Notes under the pieces: generated by a model
What the model saw: the letters and a program-made list of their open reading frames with translations, nothing else
What the model was told of the DNA's origin: nothing
The model's database searches: none
Translations under genes and position numbers: made by a program
Source of the DNA: a virus
Direction: 5' to 3' (one strand)
DNA length: 64,000 nt
IMG/VR virus record: IMGVR_UViG_3300022927_000015
Location: 1 to 64,000 of that record
Part shown: piece after piece, positions 35,405 to 44,703 of the stretch
How positions within the stretch are numbered: the stretch's first letter is position 1
Layout of the letters: every line of letters begins with the position of its first letter

Positions 35405-38400
35405 TTATTTTATTACCAGGATATTCCTACCCTTTTTATATTTATTCCCGTTCGTGTCTGTAAGTTCAAGAGTGATCTCATATTTACCTGGATGCTTAAA
35501 CAGATAAGTCAAGTATTTACTCTCAAAATATATATCGGCCACTCTAGAGTTAGTAGTATTCTTAATTATCCATCTAGGATTAGCCTTACCAGGTATCTTA
35601 CATTTATCATAAACAAACATCAACCAAGTCATCTTAGGTAATGTCTTTCCGTTATTTATAAACTTAGCAGTATTCCATGTTGGGTTACTTGCTTTATGTA
35701 ATCCTTTTCTATAAATTAAACTAGGACACCCAGTAGATCCAGTAGATCCAGTTGATCCAGTATTTCCTGTAGATGGGCATACTCTACTACCATCTGCATA
35801 TACAATATCAATGTATGTCCAATCACCATGTACTCCAAAATATCTACATACAGCTTGTATAAATTTTTGATTATTGCTTGCATCATATACTACATTATAA
35901 ACATACTTATTAATGATAGGATCTTTACTAACATTTAAACTTGATGCAGCTTGTGCCAATGTAGTAGTACTTAAATCAAAATAATGCTCGGCAGTATTAC
36001 CTTTAGTGTCAGTGATCTTAAGATAAGTATCAGGTATTACTTCAGAAAATTGGAAAAACGCCGGTGTATCCCCGGTTGTACTAGTCATATCCCACCATAA
36101 GTGATAGGTATCATTCCAACCTCCTATATCTAAGTTATCCCAGAAATACGGTCCTGAAAAACTAGCCTTACCATCATCTTGGTAATTAAGTAATTGGAAG
36201 TCAGGAGATGACCCTAATCCAAAATTATTCAGTATAGCATTAACACGATCTAACGATTCATATAGGCTAGGAGTTTCTTCTTCCCAAGTAATTGCAGGCT
36301 CTATAGGCAAATTCCAGTATGAACCATAATCATTCCACTTAAATTTTCCTTCGCTTGACCATGTATAATTTTCTTTACGTGATTGATACCAACCTGAGTA
36401 TTCAACCTCCCTGCTTTCAACACAAATAAAATCAGTCTTAACCTTAGAAGATATGTTATTATACAAATCATATAATTTCATTTCAACCGTATAGGTTCCT
36501 ACATAAGGTAAGATTACAGGTAATTTGCTATAGTCTGCAATAGGTCCTCTTATGACTTCAAAATATGCAGGAGATATATCAGTCTCGTCTTTAAATATAG
36601 TCCATTCTATTTCATCAAAATTTCCACGCTCAATAGCATCCCAGGTAAATAAAGTCTCCCCTGGTAACTGCTTAAATAATAATTGTGATCCAACAACAGA
36701 TTGACATGTTACTTTTAATCTATCTACGTTTTGGCCGAATACTCTAACCACATCACCAGTAACAGTATTCTCTTTACTTATATCCCAAAATACCCAAGGA
36801 TCAACAAATGAAGTTTTAAGAGCAATCAATTGACTATATAAATTATTAACTACATCAGTATCAGTATCTCCACCAACAGCAGTATATGTTGCACCTGTAT
36901 TAGTGTCAGGATCATTGATTGTAAATATGTCACCTGCTGCTATACCTTGTGGGTCTATATCAAATGAAAAGAATTTATTGGCATCATTTAATTGATTCCA
37001 TGTTAAGTCAATATTGTTCCATGTTAATGTATTAAATGAAGTATTCTCTAATGTTGTTAATGCACCAACAGGAATTCCAGGTTTGTCAGGTAGATACCAA
37101 GAAGATTCGCCATCGGGCCATGCACCTATTTTATTTAACTTAGGGGCATACCTAGTAAAGTATCCAACGAAGGCATCAGCCAATGCTTGCACTGTTACAT
37201 TGGCTCCATCAAACGGTGCTCCCATAGGATCATTAAAATCAGGTCCTATAGGCGGTGGTGGGTATATAGTTCCAGTGTTAACTGGGCCTGCTATAATATT
37301 TCTACCAACACCAGTTGTGAAAGGGGCTACATAAGCATTACAGAAATTAACAATGGCTTCATCTACTATTGCTTCACTTCCCAAACAAAAAGAAGAAAAA
37401 CTTCTAAGATCTTCTATGTAAATACAATCATCAGTTGACAGTTTAAAATTTGCATCTATACCAGCAACTATTTCTCTCTTATCATTTCTACTTATTGTAT
37501 TTACTACCTCCAATAAACCAAAGAAATCTGCCTCACCAGTAATATCCTTAATATGAGCATTAAGTGGTAAGAATTCTTTTTCTAATTTTTTCTTAAGACC
37601 GAATAGCTTAATTAAGATTTCTTCAATAGTAAAATCAAAGTTTTCTTCAGTTATTGGTAAATCTTCAATATCATATTTATCAGGTACAATATTATTGATT
37701 CTATAAACAAGACTAAATAGGCTAGTTTTTCTAAACCTCTTATTAGGTAAAGTTATACTCTTGTCATTATAATTAACAGTTGGATCAAATACACTAATGT
37801 TATTACCTTGAACATATTTTCCAAACTGTGGAGAATTTGCATCTACATTTTTCCAGAATTCTTTTACTTGTAATGTATCATAACCAAAAAACTTAATAGC
37901 ATTTACCAAACCTTTATATGAACCTATGAAAGGGTATACATTAGAACCTTCTAACATTATCTCCTTTCTCTTTAGGTTAACCTCCATGTAATCAGGTAAT
38001 AGTTCTTTAATGTTAGTATCTCTAAATACACTACTATCAGATTCCAATATATTATAACCCATATTCTGTGTCATAACCTTTAAGCGCTCATCTTCTCCAA
38101 CAGTTTCACCCCATACTAAAATTTCTGCAATAACTGCATCAGTACACTTATCCTTAATTAAAAGAGTTCTTTTAAAAGTATTTTCAGTTTCAGATCTGAT
38201 TGCAAAATTAATTTGTAATGCCTCTGATGTAATCTTATCTGTAATGGTTAATCCGCTTGGGTCTACTGTTTCTGTAGGATCATAATCTAATGGAATGTCT
38301 AATGCACTTATGATTTCTAGTGGTGGCCCATCCTGTTCCATCTCTAATGATGTCTGGGTTCCGGTATCAAAATCCATATCAAACTGGAATAAAAAGATTT

Positions 38401-38689
38401 CCGTTGGGTCTGATGTTTGCCATTCAGCTACCCATTCACAAACGCCATTAGTTGCACCTGTAGTTCCACTAGGTACTTCAATACCATGAGGGAATCCGAA
38501 TTTCTTAGTGCTTGTATTTGAATCTATAAATTCTTCAAGTATAAATAATTGACCCACTTCAAATAACCCGATAGATACCTCAGGAAGGTAAACGGTACCA
38601 GTCCATTTATCTGAAGAAGCATCATAATCAAAATTATAATACTTCCCATTCTTATCAAAGAAATTTAAATATTGCCAATTATTAGCCAT
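35405..38689 (-). CDS. Baseplate wedge protein, probably gp7-like, 1094 aa
   Basis: In T4 the wedge genes run gp25, gp53, gp6, gp7 in nearby clusters; here this gene follows gp25, gp6 and a small ORF, and its length (1094) is near T4 gp7 (1032). The N-terminus MANNWQYLNFFDKNGKYYNF begins a beta domain, and about residue 230 has the conserved-looking MLEGSNVYPFIGSYKGLVNAIKFFGYD segment (described here in pieces: EGSNVYPFIGSYKG then VNAIKFFGYDTL). Beta-sandwich-like modules follow, with VGTYTVEMKLYDLYNN and GKYEITLELTDTNGN, the latter at the very end. A Ser-Thr-Gly linker lies near residue 990. The gp7 call rests on synteny and size. Confidence 0.55.
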   Translation of the reverse strand: MANNWQYLNFFDKNGKYYNFDYDASSDKWTGTVYLPEVSIGLFEVGQLFILEEFIDSNTSTKKFGFPHGIEVPSGTTGATNGVCEWVAEWQTSDPTEIFLFQFDMDFDTGTQTSLEMEQDGPPLEIISALDIPLDYDPTETVDPSGLTITDKITSEALQINFAIRSETENTFKRTLLIKDKCTDAVIAEILVWGETVGEDERLKVMTQNMGYNILESDSSVFRDTNIKELLPDYMEVNLKRKEIMLEGSNVYPFIGSYKGLVNAIKFFGYDTLQVKEFWKNVDANSPQFGKYVQGNNISVFDPTVNYNDKSITLPNKRFRKTSLFSLVYRINNIVPDKYDIEDLPITEENFDFTIEEILIKLFGLKKKLEKEFLPLNAHIKDITGEADFFGLLEVVNTISRNDKREIVAGIDANFKLSTDDCIYIEDLRSFSSFCLGSEAIVDEAIVNFCNAYVAPFTTGVGRNIIAGPVNTGTIYPPPPIGPDFNDPMGAPFDGANVTVQALADAFVGYFTRYAPKLNKIGAWPDGESSWYLPDKPGIPVGALTTLENTSFNTLTWNNIDLTWNQLNDANKFFSFDIDPQGIAAGDIFTINDPDTNTGATYTAVGGDTDTDVVNNLYSQLIALKTSFVDPWVFWDISKENTVTGDVVRVFGQNVDRLKVTCQSVVGSQLLFKQLPGETLFTWDAIERGNFDEIEWTIFKDETDISPAYFEVIRGPIADYSKLPVILPYVGTYTVEMKLYDLYNNISSKVKTDFICVESREVEYSGWYQSRKENYTWSSEGKFKWNDYGSYWNLPIEPAITWEEETPSLYESLDRVNAILNNFGLGSSPDFQLLNYQDDGKASFSGPYFWDNLDIGGWNDTYHLWWDMTSTTGDTPAFFQFSEVIPDTYLKITDTKGNTAEHYFDLSTTTLAQAASSLNVSKDPIINKYVYNVVYDASNNQKFIQAVCRYFGVHGDWTYIDIVYADGSRVCPSTGNTGSTGSTGSTGCPSLIYRKGLHKASNPTWNTAKFINNGKTLPKMTWLMFVYDKCKIPGKANPRWIIKNTTNSRVADIYFESKYLTYLFKHPGKYEITLELTDTNGNKYKKGRNILVIK
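35730..35765 (-). repeat. 9-bp tandem repeat encoding Gly-Ser-Thr
   Basis: Four copies of a 9-bp unit (GGATCTACT-like on the coding strand) encode a GSTGSTGST linker in the gp7-like protein. They are a likely site of replication slippage. Confidence 0.7.
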
Positions 38690-38690
38690 C

Positions 38691-38960
38691 TTAATTTATT
38701 TTTTGATAGTCTTTAGGTACACCAAAGTTATAATAGATTCTAAGGTACTTTACTTTGTTTATCCAAAACAGCATAATAGGTCCTAAGTAATCATTTAAGA
38801 AATCGGCTAATCTATGATTCCTAAACATGTAATTTGAAAAGGAATTTTTCATTAAGTTTTCGTTATAGTCATTACCTAAATTTTTTAGATCCCACCCTTC
38901 TTCATAAGTAGCTTTATAAACACTAGGCATTCCCTTTCTTCTTTCTGTAAATGTATTCAT
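38691..38960 (-). CDS. Small protein between gp6-like and gp7-like genes, 89 aa
   Basis: The protein is rich in Tyr, Asn and aromatic residues (KNSFSNYMFRNHRLADFLND then LGPIMLFWINKVKYLRIYYN). No domain is recognised. It is separated by 1 bp from each neighbour, so it is translated with the wedge proteins and probably takes part in baseplate assembly or structure. Confidence 0.5.
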   Translation of the reverse strand: MNTFTERRKGMPSVYKATYEEGWDLKNLGNDYNENLMKNSFSNYMFRNHRLADFLNDYLGPIMLFWINKVKYLRIYYNFGVPKDYQKIN

Positions 38961-38961
38961 A

Positions 38962-40818
38962 TTACTTTCCTCTTATAGCTTTCAATGTTGGGCTATCCTG
39001 TAGCCTTCCAGTATTTGTACTTCTTGCATTACGTGAAGTTGCAATTGTAGTTCCACGAGTTCGCTTAAGATCATTAAACTTGCTCTGTTGTGTTTTATTG
39101 TATAGGTTATTTGGAATAGCGCCTTTAAAGAATATGTTAAGCGAACTTATAGTATTCTTTTGTGGAATAGGTTCATAGTAAGTTCCATTACGATCTTCCC
39201 ACCCACCTCTGATTATTGCTAAATCATCAGGGCCTATAACCACATCGCCAAATTCATCTAACCCTAATTGTGGATCTTCACCTTCTGCTAATGGTACCTT
39301 TTTATTTTCAATAAGTACCTTTTGGTCAGTTACAGGATCGGTACCATAAACTGGAACTACATAAAAGCCATCGGTAATTGCCTTTTCATTTTCTGCTGAT
39401 ATAAAGAATACATTAACAGAGTCAACACCATCCACATTTTCAATAATTGAAATTATATCAGATCTAGGAATACGATCCCTTCTATTGATTATCATAAAGT
39501 AAGTACTAAGATTTTCTCTAATCTCTGCATGAATCTCTTCTTTATCAAAACCGTCTACGTATCTTAATACAATATTAAGAGCATACTTTTTAATTATAGG
39601 ATCATTTATTCTAACCTCAGCTGTAACAATCTGCCTGCCGCTTTGGTTAAGAATATCATATACCATTTCTTTTTCATCTGCTGTCATAACAAATTCATCC
39701 TCAGATACACTAAAGTAATCTGTGTCACTTGTTATCTTTTTAGCAATATCAGGGATTAAGAAAAGGTAAACAATATTGTCATCATCTAAATACTGATCAT
39801 CTTTAGTATTATATGCATCTATAAAAGAAAAGTAATCATACTTGCTTAAATAGTAAATGTAATTATTAGGGTTAGCCAATACAAAAGAATTACTTTGATA
39901 TGGGGCTATTAGTCTGGTAAATGCAGGATCTTCACTATCTGATCCAAACATTGGATTTCTTACAATGTTTAATGATAGGACTTCATTAAGATCTACGTCG
40001 TTACCTTGTGGATCGGTACCAGGTTCTTTAAACTTAAGACCTAAATTTTTACCTCCAATGTTACCAGCAGTACCTCTTGTCTTTATATATGTTACCTTAA
40101 TTATTGAACCTAATGCAGGCGGTTGACCAAATTGATTATTACCAAAGAAAACAGTTAAGCCACCGTTTACACTAGTTTTAACCATAGCAGCTTCTTCACC
40201 GTTATTCATATCATAAAGAGAATCTACCTTTTTCCATTTTTTACCATCTACATAAACCTCAACCATGTATTGATCAGTAGGCTCCTTTGTGGTTAAGTTA
40301 TAACTCTGTAATGCCAATCCGGTACCAGTAAAGGTTTGGTCTTCTAGTTCTCCTTGTATTAGCTGAACATTAGTAAACTGCCGAGTGGTCTTTTCTAATC
40401 TAATATAATCACTGTCAAATTTTATAAAATAAGAAAGGCCATTCTGAGAAATTTCAAGAGGAGCCATATTTAATATCTGTACATAATCTCCTTCTACGAG
40501 GGTTGATGCCGAGGTGTTTAGTCTTAAACCAATTATTCCTTGTGCAGATATCCCTCTCGTAGGATCGTGACCAGTTAACCTAGAAAGACCATAGATTGAT
40601 TCAATGTTACGTGCTCTTGATATATTAAGCTCTGTTGCAACAGCTTCAATGTAAAACATTATAAGCTCGCCTAAGTTAGCAACTACAGTAAGTATCTGAC
40701 CAAACGGGGACGCAGGCGTAAACACTTCACCGGCCTGGTCGTATTGTCTTTGGAGATATTCAAATGCGTCATAGAATAACTCCGTTGCTTTTATTCTTGT
40801 TTTACTGAAGAATGACAT
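38962..40818 (-). CDS. gp6: Baseplate wedge protein gp6-like (gpJ family), 618 aa
   Basis: T4 gp6 (660 aa) forms the core ring of the baseplate, and its central domain is shared with P2 gpJ. This protein has the gp6-type N-terminal helix region (FEYLQRQYDQAGEVFTPASP, FGQILTVVANLGELIMFYIE), the AATELNISRARNIESIYGLS-type segment that follows, and a gpJ-like alpha/beta segment (DIISIIENVDGVDSVNVFF). It lies directly downstream of gp25, as expected for the contractile-tail gene order gp25-gp6/J. A 14-bp gap separates it from gp25. Confidence 0.85.
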   Translation of the reverse strand: MSFFSKTRIKATELFYDAFEYLQRQYDQAGEVFTPASPFGQILTVVANLGELIMFYIEAVATELNISRARNIESIYGLSRLTGHDPTRGISAQGIIGLRLNTSASTLVEGDYVQILNMAPLEISQNGLSYFIKFDSDYIRLEKTTRQFTNVQLIQGELEDQTFTGTGLALQSYNLTTKEPTDQYMVEVYVDGKKWKKVDSLYDMNNGEEAAMVKTSVNGGLTVFFGNNQFGQPPALGSIIKVTYIKTRGTAGNIGGKNLGLKFKEPGTDPQGNDVDLNEVLSLNIVRNPMFGSDSEDPAFTRLIAPYQSNSFVLANPNNYIYYLSKYDYFSFIDAYNTKDDQYLDDDNIVYLFLIPDIAKKITSDTDYFSVSEDEFVMTADEKEMVYDILNQSGRQIVTAEVRINDPIIKKYALNIVLRYVDGFDKEEIHAEIRENLSTYFMIINRRDRIPRSDIISIIENVDGVDSVNVFFISAENEKAITDGFYVVPVYGTDPVTDQKVLIENKKVPLAEGEDPQLGLDEFGDVVIGPDDLAIIRGGWEDRNGTYYEPIPQKNTISSLNIFFKGAIPNNLYNKTQQSKFNDLKRTRGTTIATSRNARSTNTGRLQDSPTLKAIRGK

Positions 40819-40832
40819 TCACTATCATATTT

Positions 40833-41198
40833 TTAAAATAGAGCACCAATTACTCTTTGTTCATTAATGTAAATATCTACTAAAGCACCATTTCTTTCAA
40901 CCGTGCTATAGAACTGTACTCTAGTATCTACTCCAAAACTTCCATCGCTACTGTTTAAGCAATAGGTTTGGATCTGTGTATTGATTCGTTGAGCAATAAC
41001 AGATTCATTTAGCACTAAAGAAAAGATAAGATCATCAAGATTACACCCTACATTAGGGGCTCCTAATACATCACCTCTCCTAGTAAATAATACATTCTCT
41101 ATTTTAAGGATAAGTTGCTGTAGCTTATCAGTCACTTCGATAATGTCATCATTATACTTAGGTGCATCTATGTCTCTACTATAAATTTCCTTAATCAT
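40833..41198 (-). CDS. gp25: Baseplate wedge protein gp25-like, 121 aa
   Basis: The GPW/gp25 family is recognised from the central ILKIENVLFTRRGDVLGAPN, the CNLDDLIF helix and the C-terminal strand pair (VQFYSTVERNGALVDIYIN). gp25 joins the wedge and sheath in all contractile injection systems. The length (121 aa) is normal. A promoter motif lies 16 bp upstream, so this gene starts the wedge transcript gp25-gp6-gp7. Confidence 0.88.
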   Translation of the reverse strand: MIKEIYSRDIDAPKYNDDIIEVTDKLQQLILKIENVLFTRRGDVLGAPNVGCNLDDLIFSLVLNESVIAQRINTQIQTYCLNSSDGSFGVDTRVQFYSTVERNGALVDIYINEQRVIGALF

Positions 41199-41214
41199 GG
41201 AGAATATTCTTTTA

Positions 41215-41223
41215 TTATATATT
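41215..41223 (-). promoter_or_regulatory. Late-type promoter motif AATATATAA
   Basis: The minus strand reads GAGAATATATAATAAAAG, 16 bp before the ATG of gp25-like. Confidence 0.55.
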
Positions 41224-41253
41224 CTCTACATTTTTTGAGGGTCTTAGATTATA

Positions 41254-42105
41254 TTAACCGGTGAAGAAGTAGTCAACACCTTCGTCGCCTTTAATCTCTT
41301 CAACAATCCTATCAATCTCTTCACGCCCCTCTCCAGCTATTAAATCGTAGTTTATAGTAATATTACCAGGTAGGTTAAATTGGAAAGTTCCTAGTATTCT
41401 AGATAGCTGTATTTTGGCCATACCGATACAGTAACGGATAAAGGCTTCATCTTGAAATAAATTACAATCAGGAATAGTATTGTAAACCTGGAAAACACAA
41501 GCTCCTCGATCCGGTAATTTTCCCATAAATCTAAGCTTCTTTGTTAACCTATTATAGTTATAGGAAATCTGAGCCTGTAAAACCTGTCTAGCATTATCAA
41601 TAAACTTAGAATTAATTACATAATACATAAGTTCTTCCGAACCGATACCAGCACCATAGACATCAGAGTATATAAATTTATCTAATGCAAAATCTGGGTC
41701 CATACCAGAAAAAGAATAATCCCCAAAGCCGCCATCTTCACCAGAAAAACCGTTCAATTCAAAAACATTATTAACTGCCCATATAGTATCTGGCATTTTA
41801 ACCACACCTCTTGAGTTATTTACATCTGCTTCTGATAAAGTATTACCTCCACTATTATGGCTGATTCCTTGTCTAAAATCCTTTTCGGCCCAAGCAGATG
41901 CAGGTAAAGCAATAAACATTTCTTCTACACTATCTTCATAGATTTTATAAAAGTAATCCTTTGCCCTATCTATAATTCTAGCCAATTCTTTTTTAGGAAC
42001 TGTAAAAGGTATTTGACAACCTACAGTTAAGTCATCATTAATCTGTTTGATCAAAGCATCTAAACATTCAGCCGCATCCGGGTTACACCAACTTTTGTTT
42101 GCCAT
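41254..42105 (-). CDS. Structural protein of unknown type (neck or baseplate), 283 aa
   Basis: The protein opens MANKSWCNPDAAECLDALIK, then has a helical region (VPKKELARIIDRAKDYFYKI) and a mixed C-terminal part (RYCIGMAKIQLSRILGTFQF then INYDLIAGEGREEIDRIVEE). It is predicted to be soluble, with no catalytic signature. It sits between the amidoligase-like gene (2-bp gap) and the promoter of gp25. The size and position would suit a neck, sheath terminator or baseplate protein, but I cannot assign it to a T4 gene. Confidence 0.45.
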   Translation of the reverse strand: MANKSWCNPDAAECLDALIKQINDDLTVGCQIPFTVPKKELARIIDRAKDYFYKIYEDSVEEMFIALPASAWAEKDFRQGISHNSGGNTLSEADVNNSRGVVKMPDTIWAVNNVFELNGFSGEDGGFGDYSFSGMDPDFALDKFIYSDVYGAGIGSEELMYYVINSKFIDNARQVLQAQISYNYNRLTKKLRFMGKLPDRGACVFQVYNTIPDCNLFQDEAFIRYCIGMAKIQLSRILGTFQFNLPGNITINYDLIAGEGREEIDRIVEEIKGDEGVDYFFTG

Positions 42106-42107
42106 CT

Positions 42108-43406
42108 TTATTTAATTTTTTCTATCTCTATTACTTCAGTATCTTTACTGAATCTTGCAAAATTTGTAGCTCTACCTTGTCTAAATATGCCACCTACCAT
42201 CTCACCGCTAAATACACCTCTTTTACCAAAGACGTAACTATCTTCACATACTACATTTTTGCTAACATAAGATTCCTCAATTTTACAATCCTCAACTACA
42301 GTAGCTCCAAATAAGTTAGATTCAAATACTGAGCTATTTTTAATGTCACATCCAAAGATATCACAGTTAATTATATTACCTTGAATAACAGAATCTACAA
42401 TATCAATTCCTTTAACTTCAAAGCATCTCATAAGCTTGGCATCCTTAATTTGTATTCTACCACTATCGGCGTCATAATTAATTAAACCTTCTTTCATATC
42501 GGCTTTAGTTAATAGCTCAAATATCTTTTCTCTTATGCGAGGATAAAACATTTCCACTATTTGGTCTTCTGTTTTAAGATCAATCATTAAATGAATATCT
42601 GGGAACTTTTCCTTGAATGCCTTATATGTCTTATAGGACTCTATTACATGTCTGTGTTTTTCTAATACAGAATCCAAAAGCTTCAAATCATCTTCAGTGT
42701 AATTAGGATTAACAAGAGTTTCATAGAGTGAGGTAATAAAATGCTCGGTCATTGAAAGTATAGTGGAATACTTCTTTTCATAATCCTTTCCACCTAAATA
42801 CCTAAACTCAATATACCCTTTAGGTATCTTAGTAAAGTTTATACCATAATACTTGTCATTAACAAATGCGTAATTTCTCCAAATGTTTTTACCTGGTGAT
42901 GACTGTGTCATTCCACTTAAAGGTACAATAAACTTTATTGACTTTGCATAAACAGAATCCTTTCTATTAGGAAAGGCTTCATAAACACGGTCTTCATCAA
43001 AATTAAGAACAAATTTACCAATATCTAATTTAGACATATTGGTAATAGGTCCTAATTTTTTACCGTCAAACGCAAGATTGACATGGATAGAACACCTTTC
43101 ATTAGTAGTACCGTTTTCTCTTATCCACTTTAATGTTTTGGCCATTATTAATTTTGCCTCAACAAAAGGTAAAGGCCCTGTGACCAATTCAATCATCCCT
43201 GTACCACCAGAGTTATCCGGCTCCATTTTAAAGACATCCTCGGTTGGAGCAAAATCACTATGGGCTTTTTCCTCTATTCTAATTTTCTTATTAAGAGTTC
43301 TAGAAAGACTCTCTTTGGCTGAATCTATACTTTCATTTGCAAAAAATTCAAATTCAAATCCAACCTTAGAGGAATGAATAGCATTAAGTTCTTCGTTAGA
43401 ATACAT
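42108..43406 (-). CDS. Amidoligase-like enzyme with C-terminal beta-helix repeats, 432 aa
   Basis: Residues 14-215 follow the pattern of the amidoligase (COOH-NH2 ligase, glutamine-synthetase-like fold) family: KVGFEFEFF (acidic pair Glu18, Glu20), EPDNSGGTGMIELVTGPL at 62-79 (D-x-S...E motif), RCSIHVNLAF with His108, and GYIEFRYLGGKDYE near 205. Such enzymes form amide or peptide bonds using ATP. From about residue 325 a pentapeptide/left-handed beta-helix-like repeat follows (GNIINCDIFGCDIKNSSVFE, then DCKIEESYVSKNVVCEDSYV). Its place among tail genes, with its own promoter, suggests a virion-linked or assembly-linked modification. The enzyme call is by motif pattern only. Confidence 0.55.
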   Translation of the reverse strand: MYSNEELNAIHSSKVGFEFEFFANESIDSAKESLSRTLNKKIRIEEKAHSDFAPTEDVFKMEPDNSGGTGMIELVTGPLPFVEAKLIMAKTLKWIRENGTTNERCSIHVNLAFDGKKLGPITNMSKLDIGKFVLNFDEDRVYEAFPNRKDSVYAKSIKFIVPLSGMTQSSPGKNIWRNYAFVNDKYYGINFTKIPKGYIEFRYLGGKDYEKKYSTILSMTEHFITSLYETLVNPNYTEDDLKLLDSVLEKHRHVIESYKTYKAFKEKFPDIHLMIDLKTEDQIVEMFYPRIREKIFELLTKADMKEGLINYDADSGRIQIKDAKLMRCFEVKGIDIVDSVIQGNIINCDIFGCDIKNSSVFESNLFGATVVEDCKIEESYVSKNVVCEDSYVFGKRGVFSGEMVGGIFRQGRATNFARFSKDTEVIEIEKIK

Positions 43407-43422
43407 ATTTATCCTGATTTGT

Positions 43423-43431
43423 TTATATATT
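43423..43431 (-). promoter_or_regulatory. Late-type promoter motif AATATATAA
   Basis: The minus strand reads TTGGAATATATAAACAAATC, 16 bp before the ATG of the amidoligase-like gene. Confidence 0.55.
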
Positions 43432-43448
43432 CCAAACCAGGATAAAGG

Positions 43449-44621
43449 TTATACTAAGTTCATTGTAATCTTACGATCTGCTGTATTGATACTTTGGATC
43501 TTAACTTGAAGCATGTCTCCTTTAGTAACTTCAGTATCTTTAAGTTTGGTTTTATGTATAAGTCCACTAATACCTTTTTCCAATTCAACAAATGCGCCGT
43601 ACTTAGTAACCTTGGTAACTTTACCTTCAGTAACCATCATTGGTTTATACTTTTCTTCAGCACCGTCCCATAGATCAACCTTAGGACCTTGTTGACTTAA
43701 AATGATTTTCTTTTCTGAAATAATTTCTTTAGTCCAAAAACTAATTTCATCACCCGGTTTAATTTCACGGTTTTCAAATTTGGCTAAAGTCTCTTCATCT
43801 ATTTCATTTTTAGGAATTAATCCAGTGAGGCATTCATTAAATTCAGCAAAGATACCAAATTTAGTGGTACCTGTGACAAAGCCGGTAATATGATCTTTGA
43901 TATTTTCTCTTAACGACTCAACAGTGGAAGGTATCATAGTTCTTAAATATTCTCTATGAGAAACTACGATAGTTTGTTTTTCGTTTGAATATGTAATAGG
44001 CATTACAATAAGCTCTTTACCAACCAATACATTAAAGTCATAAAGCTTATTTAATCCACCTAAGGATCCTGGCATAAAACATTGGATTCCACCAACTTCA
44101 ACCCAGTAACCACCATGTATTAGTTCTTTGACATAACCAGTAAATCCTACTGTCTTATCTCCTATTGCAGCATAGATTTCATTTCTCTTAACTTCATCTA
44201 ATGCATCTGCAATTGAAGCATAAAGAACCCCTCTTGATTGTCTCTTTACTTTTATATCAACAGACATCCCAACCTCTAATTGGTCTACGATTTCTTTAGG
44301 TTCTTTTGTTAACACACAAACAGCAGTATTCTTCTGTGAAATATCAATAAGTGCTTCAATTTTAGTTTCAACTTCCACATCATCTATGATTTGCTTAATC
44401 TTCTTAATGTGGACTATTTCACCTTGTGTTATGTAATTATTTGCTTCTTCTGATTTTTGAAGTCGGACAACTTCCTCATCGGCTAGTTGATACATTTTAA
44501 TAGCCTCAGCTGTATATGATTCGTTACATAATAGTTTTGTGCCTTTAGGTACCTGTACCTTTACTGTCTTTGTGTCAAATGGATCGTCGCTAAGCTGGAT
44601 CGTGATTTCTTGTTCAATCAT
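43449..44621 (-). CDS. Ribosomal protein S1-like RNA-binding protein, 390 aa
   Basis: Three S1 (OB-fold) domains are clear: about 150-220 (TVGFTGYVKELIHGGYWVEV), about 238-310 (HITGFVTGTTKFGIFAEFNE) and about 325-388 (VTEGKVTKVTKYGAFVELEK, ending RKITMNL). A fourth, degenerate domain may lie at 60-125. This is the arrangement of bacterial ribosomal protein S1, which recruits mRNA to the 30S subunit; bacterial S1 usually has four to six domains. A phage copy could steer host ribosomes toward phage mRNA with weak Shine-Dalgarno sites, or act in RNA stability. Single-gene unit with its own promoter. Confidence 0.8.
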   Translation of the reverse strand: MIEQEITIQLSDDPFDTKTVKVQVPKGTKLLCNESYTAEAIKMYQLADEEVVRLQKSEEANNYITQGEIVHIKKIKQIIDDVEVETKIEALIDISQKNTAVCVLTKEPKEIVDQLEVGMSVDIKVKRQSRGVLYASIADALDEVKRNEIYAAIGDKTVGFTGYVKELIHGGYWVEVGGIQCFMPGSLGGLNKLYDFNVLVGKELIVMPITYSNEKQTIVVSHREYLRTMIPSTVESLRENIKDHITGFVTGTTKFGIFAEFNECLTGLIPKNEIDEETLAKFENREIKPGDEISFWTKEIISEKKIILSQQGPKVDLWDGAEEKYKPMMVTEGKVTKVTKYGAFVELEKGISGLIHKTKLKDTEVTKGDMLQVKIQSINTADRKITMNLV

Positions 44622-44649
44622 TTATTTTTTATTAAAGCGTGATTATAGA

Positions 44650-44658
44650 TTATATATT
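44650..44658 (-). promoter_or_regulatory. Late-type promoter motif AATATATAA
   Basis: The minus strand reads GTAATATATAATCTATAATC, 28 bp before the ATG of the S1-like gene. Confidence 0.5.
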
Positions 44659-44703
44659 ACTCTGTTGACTTATAATAGTTATACACCTAAGTATTCTAAT
44701 TGT

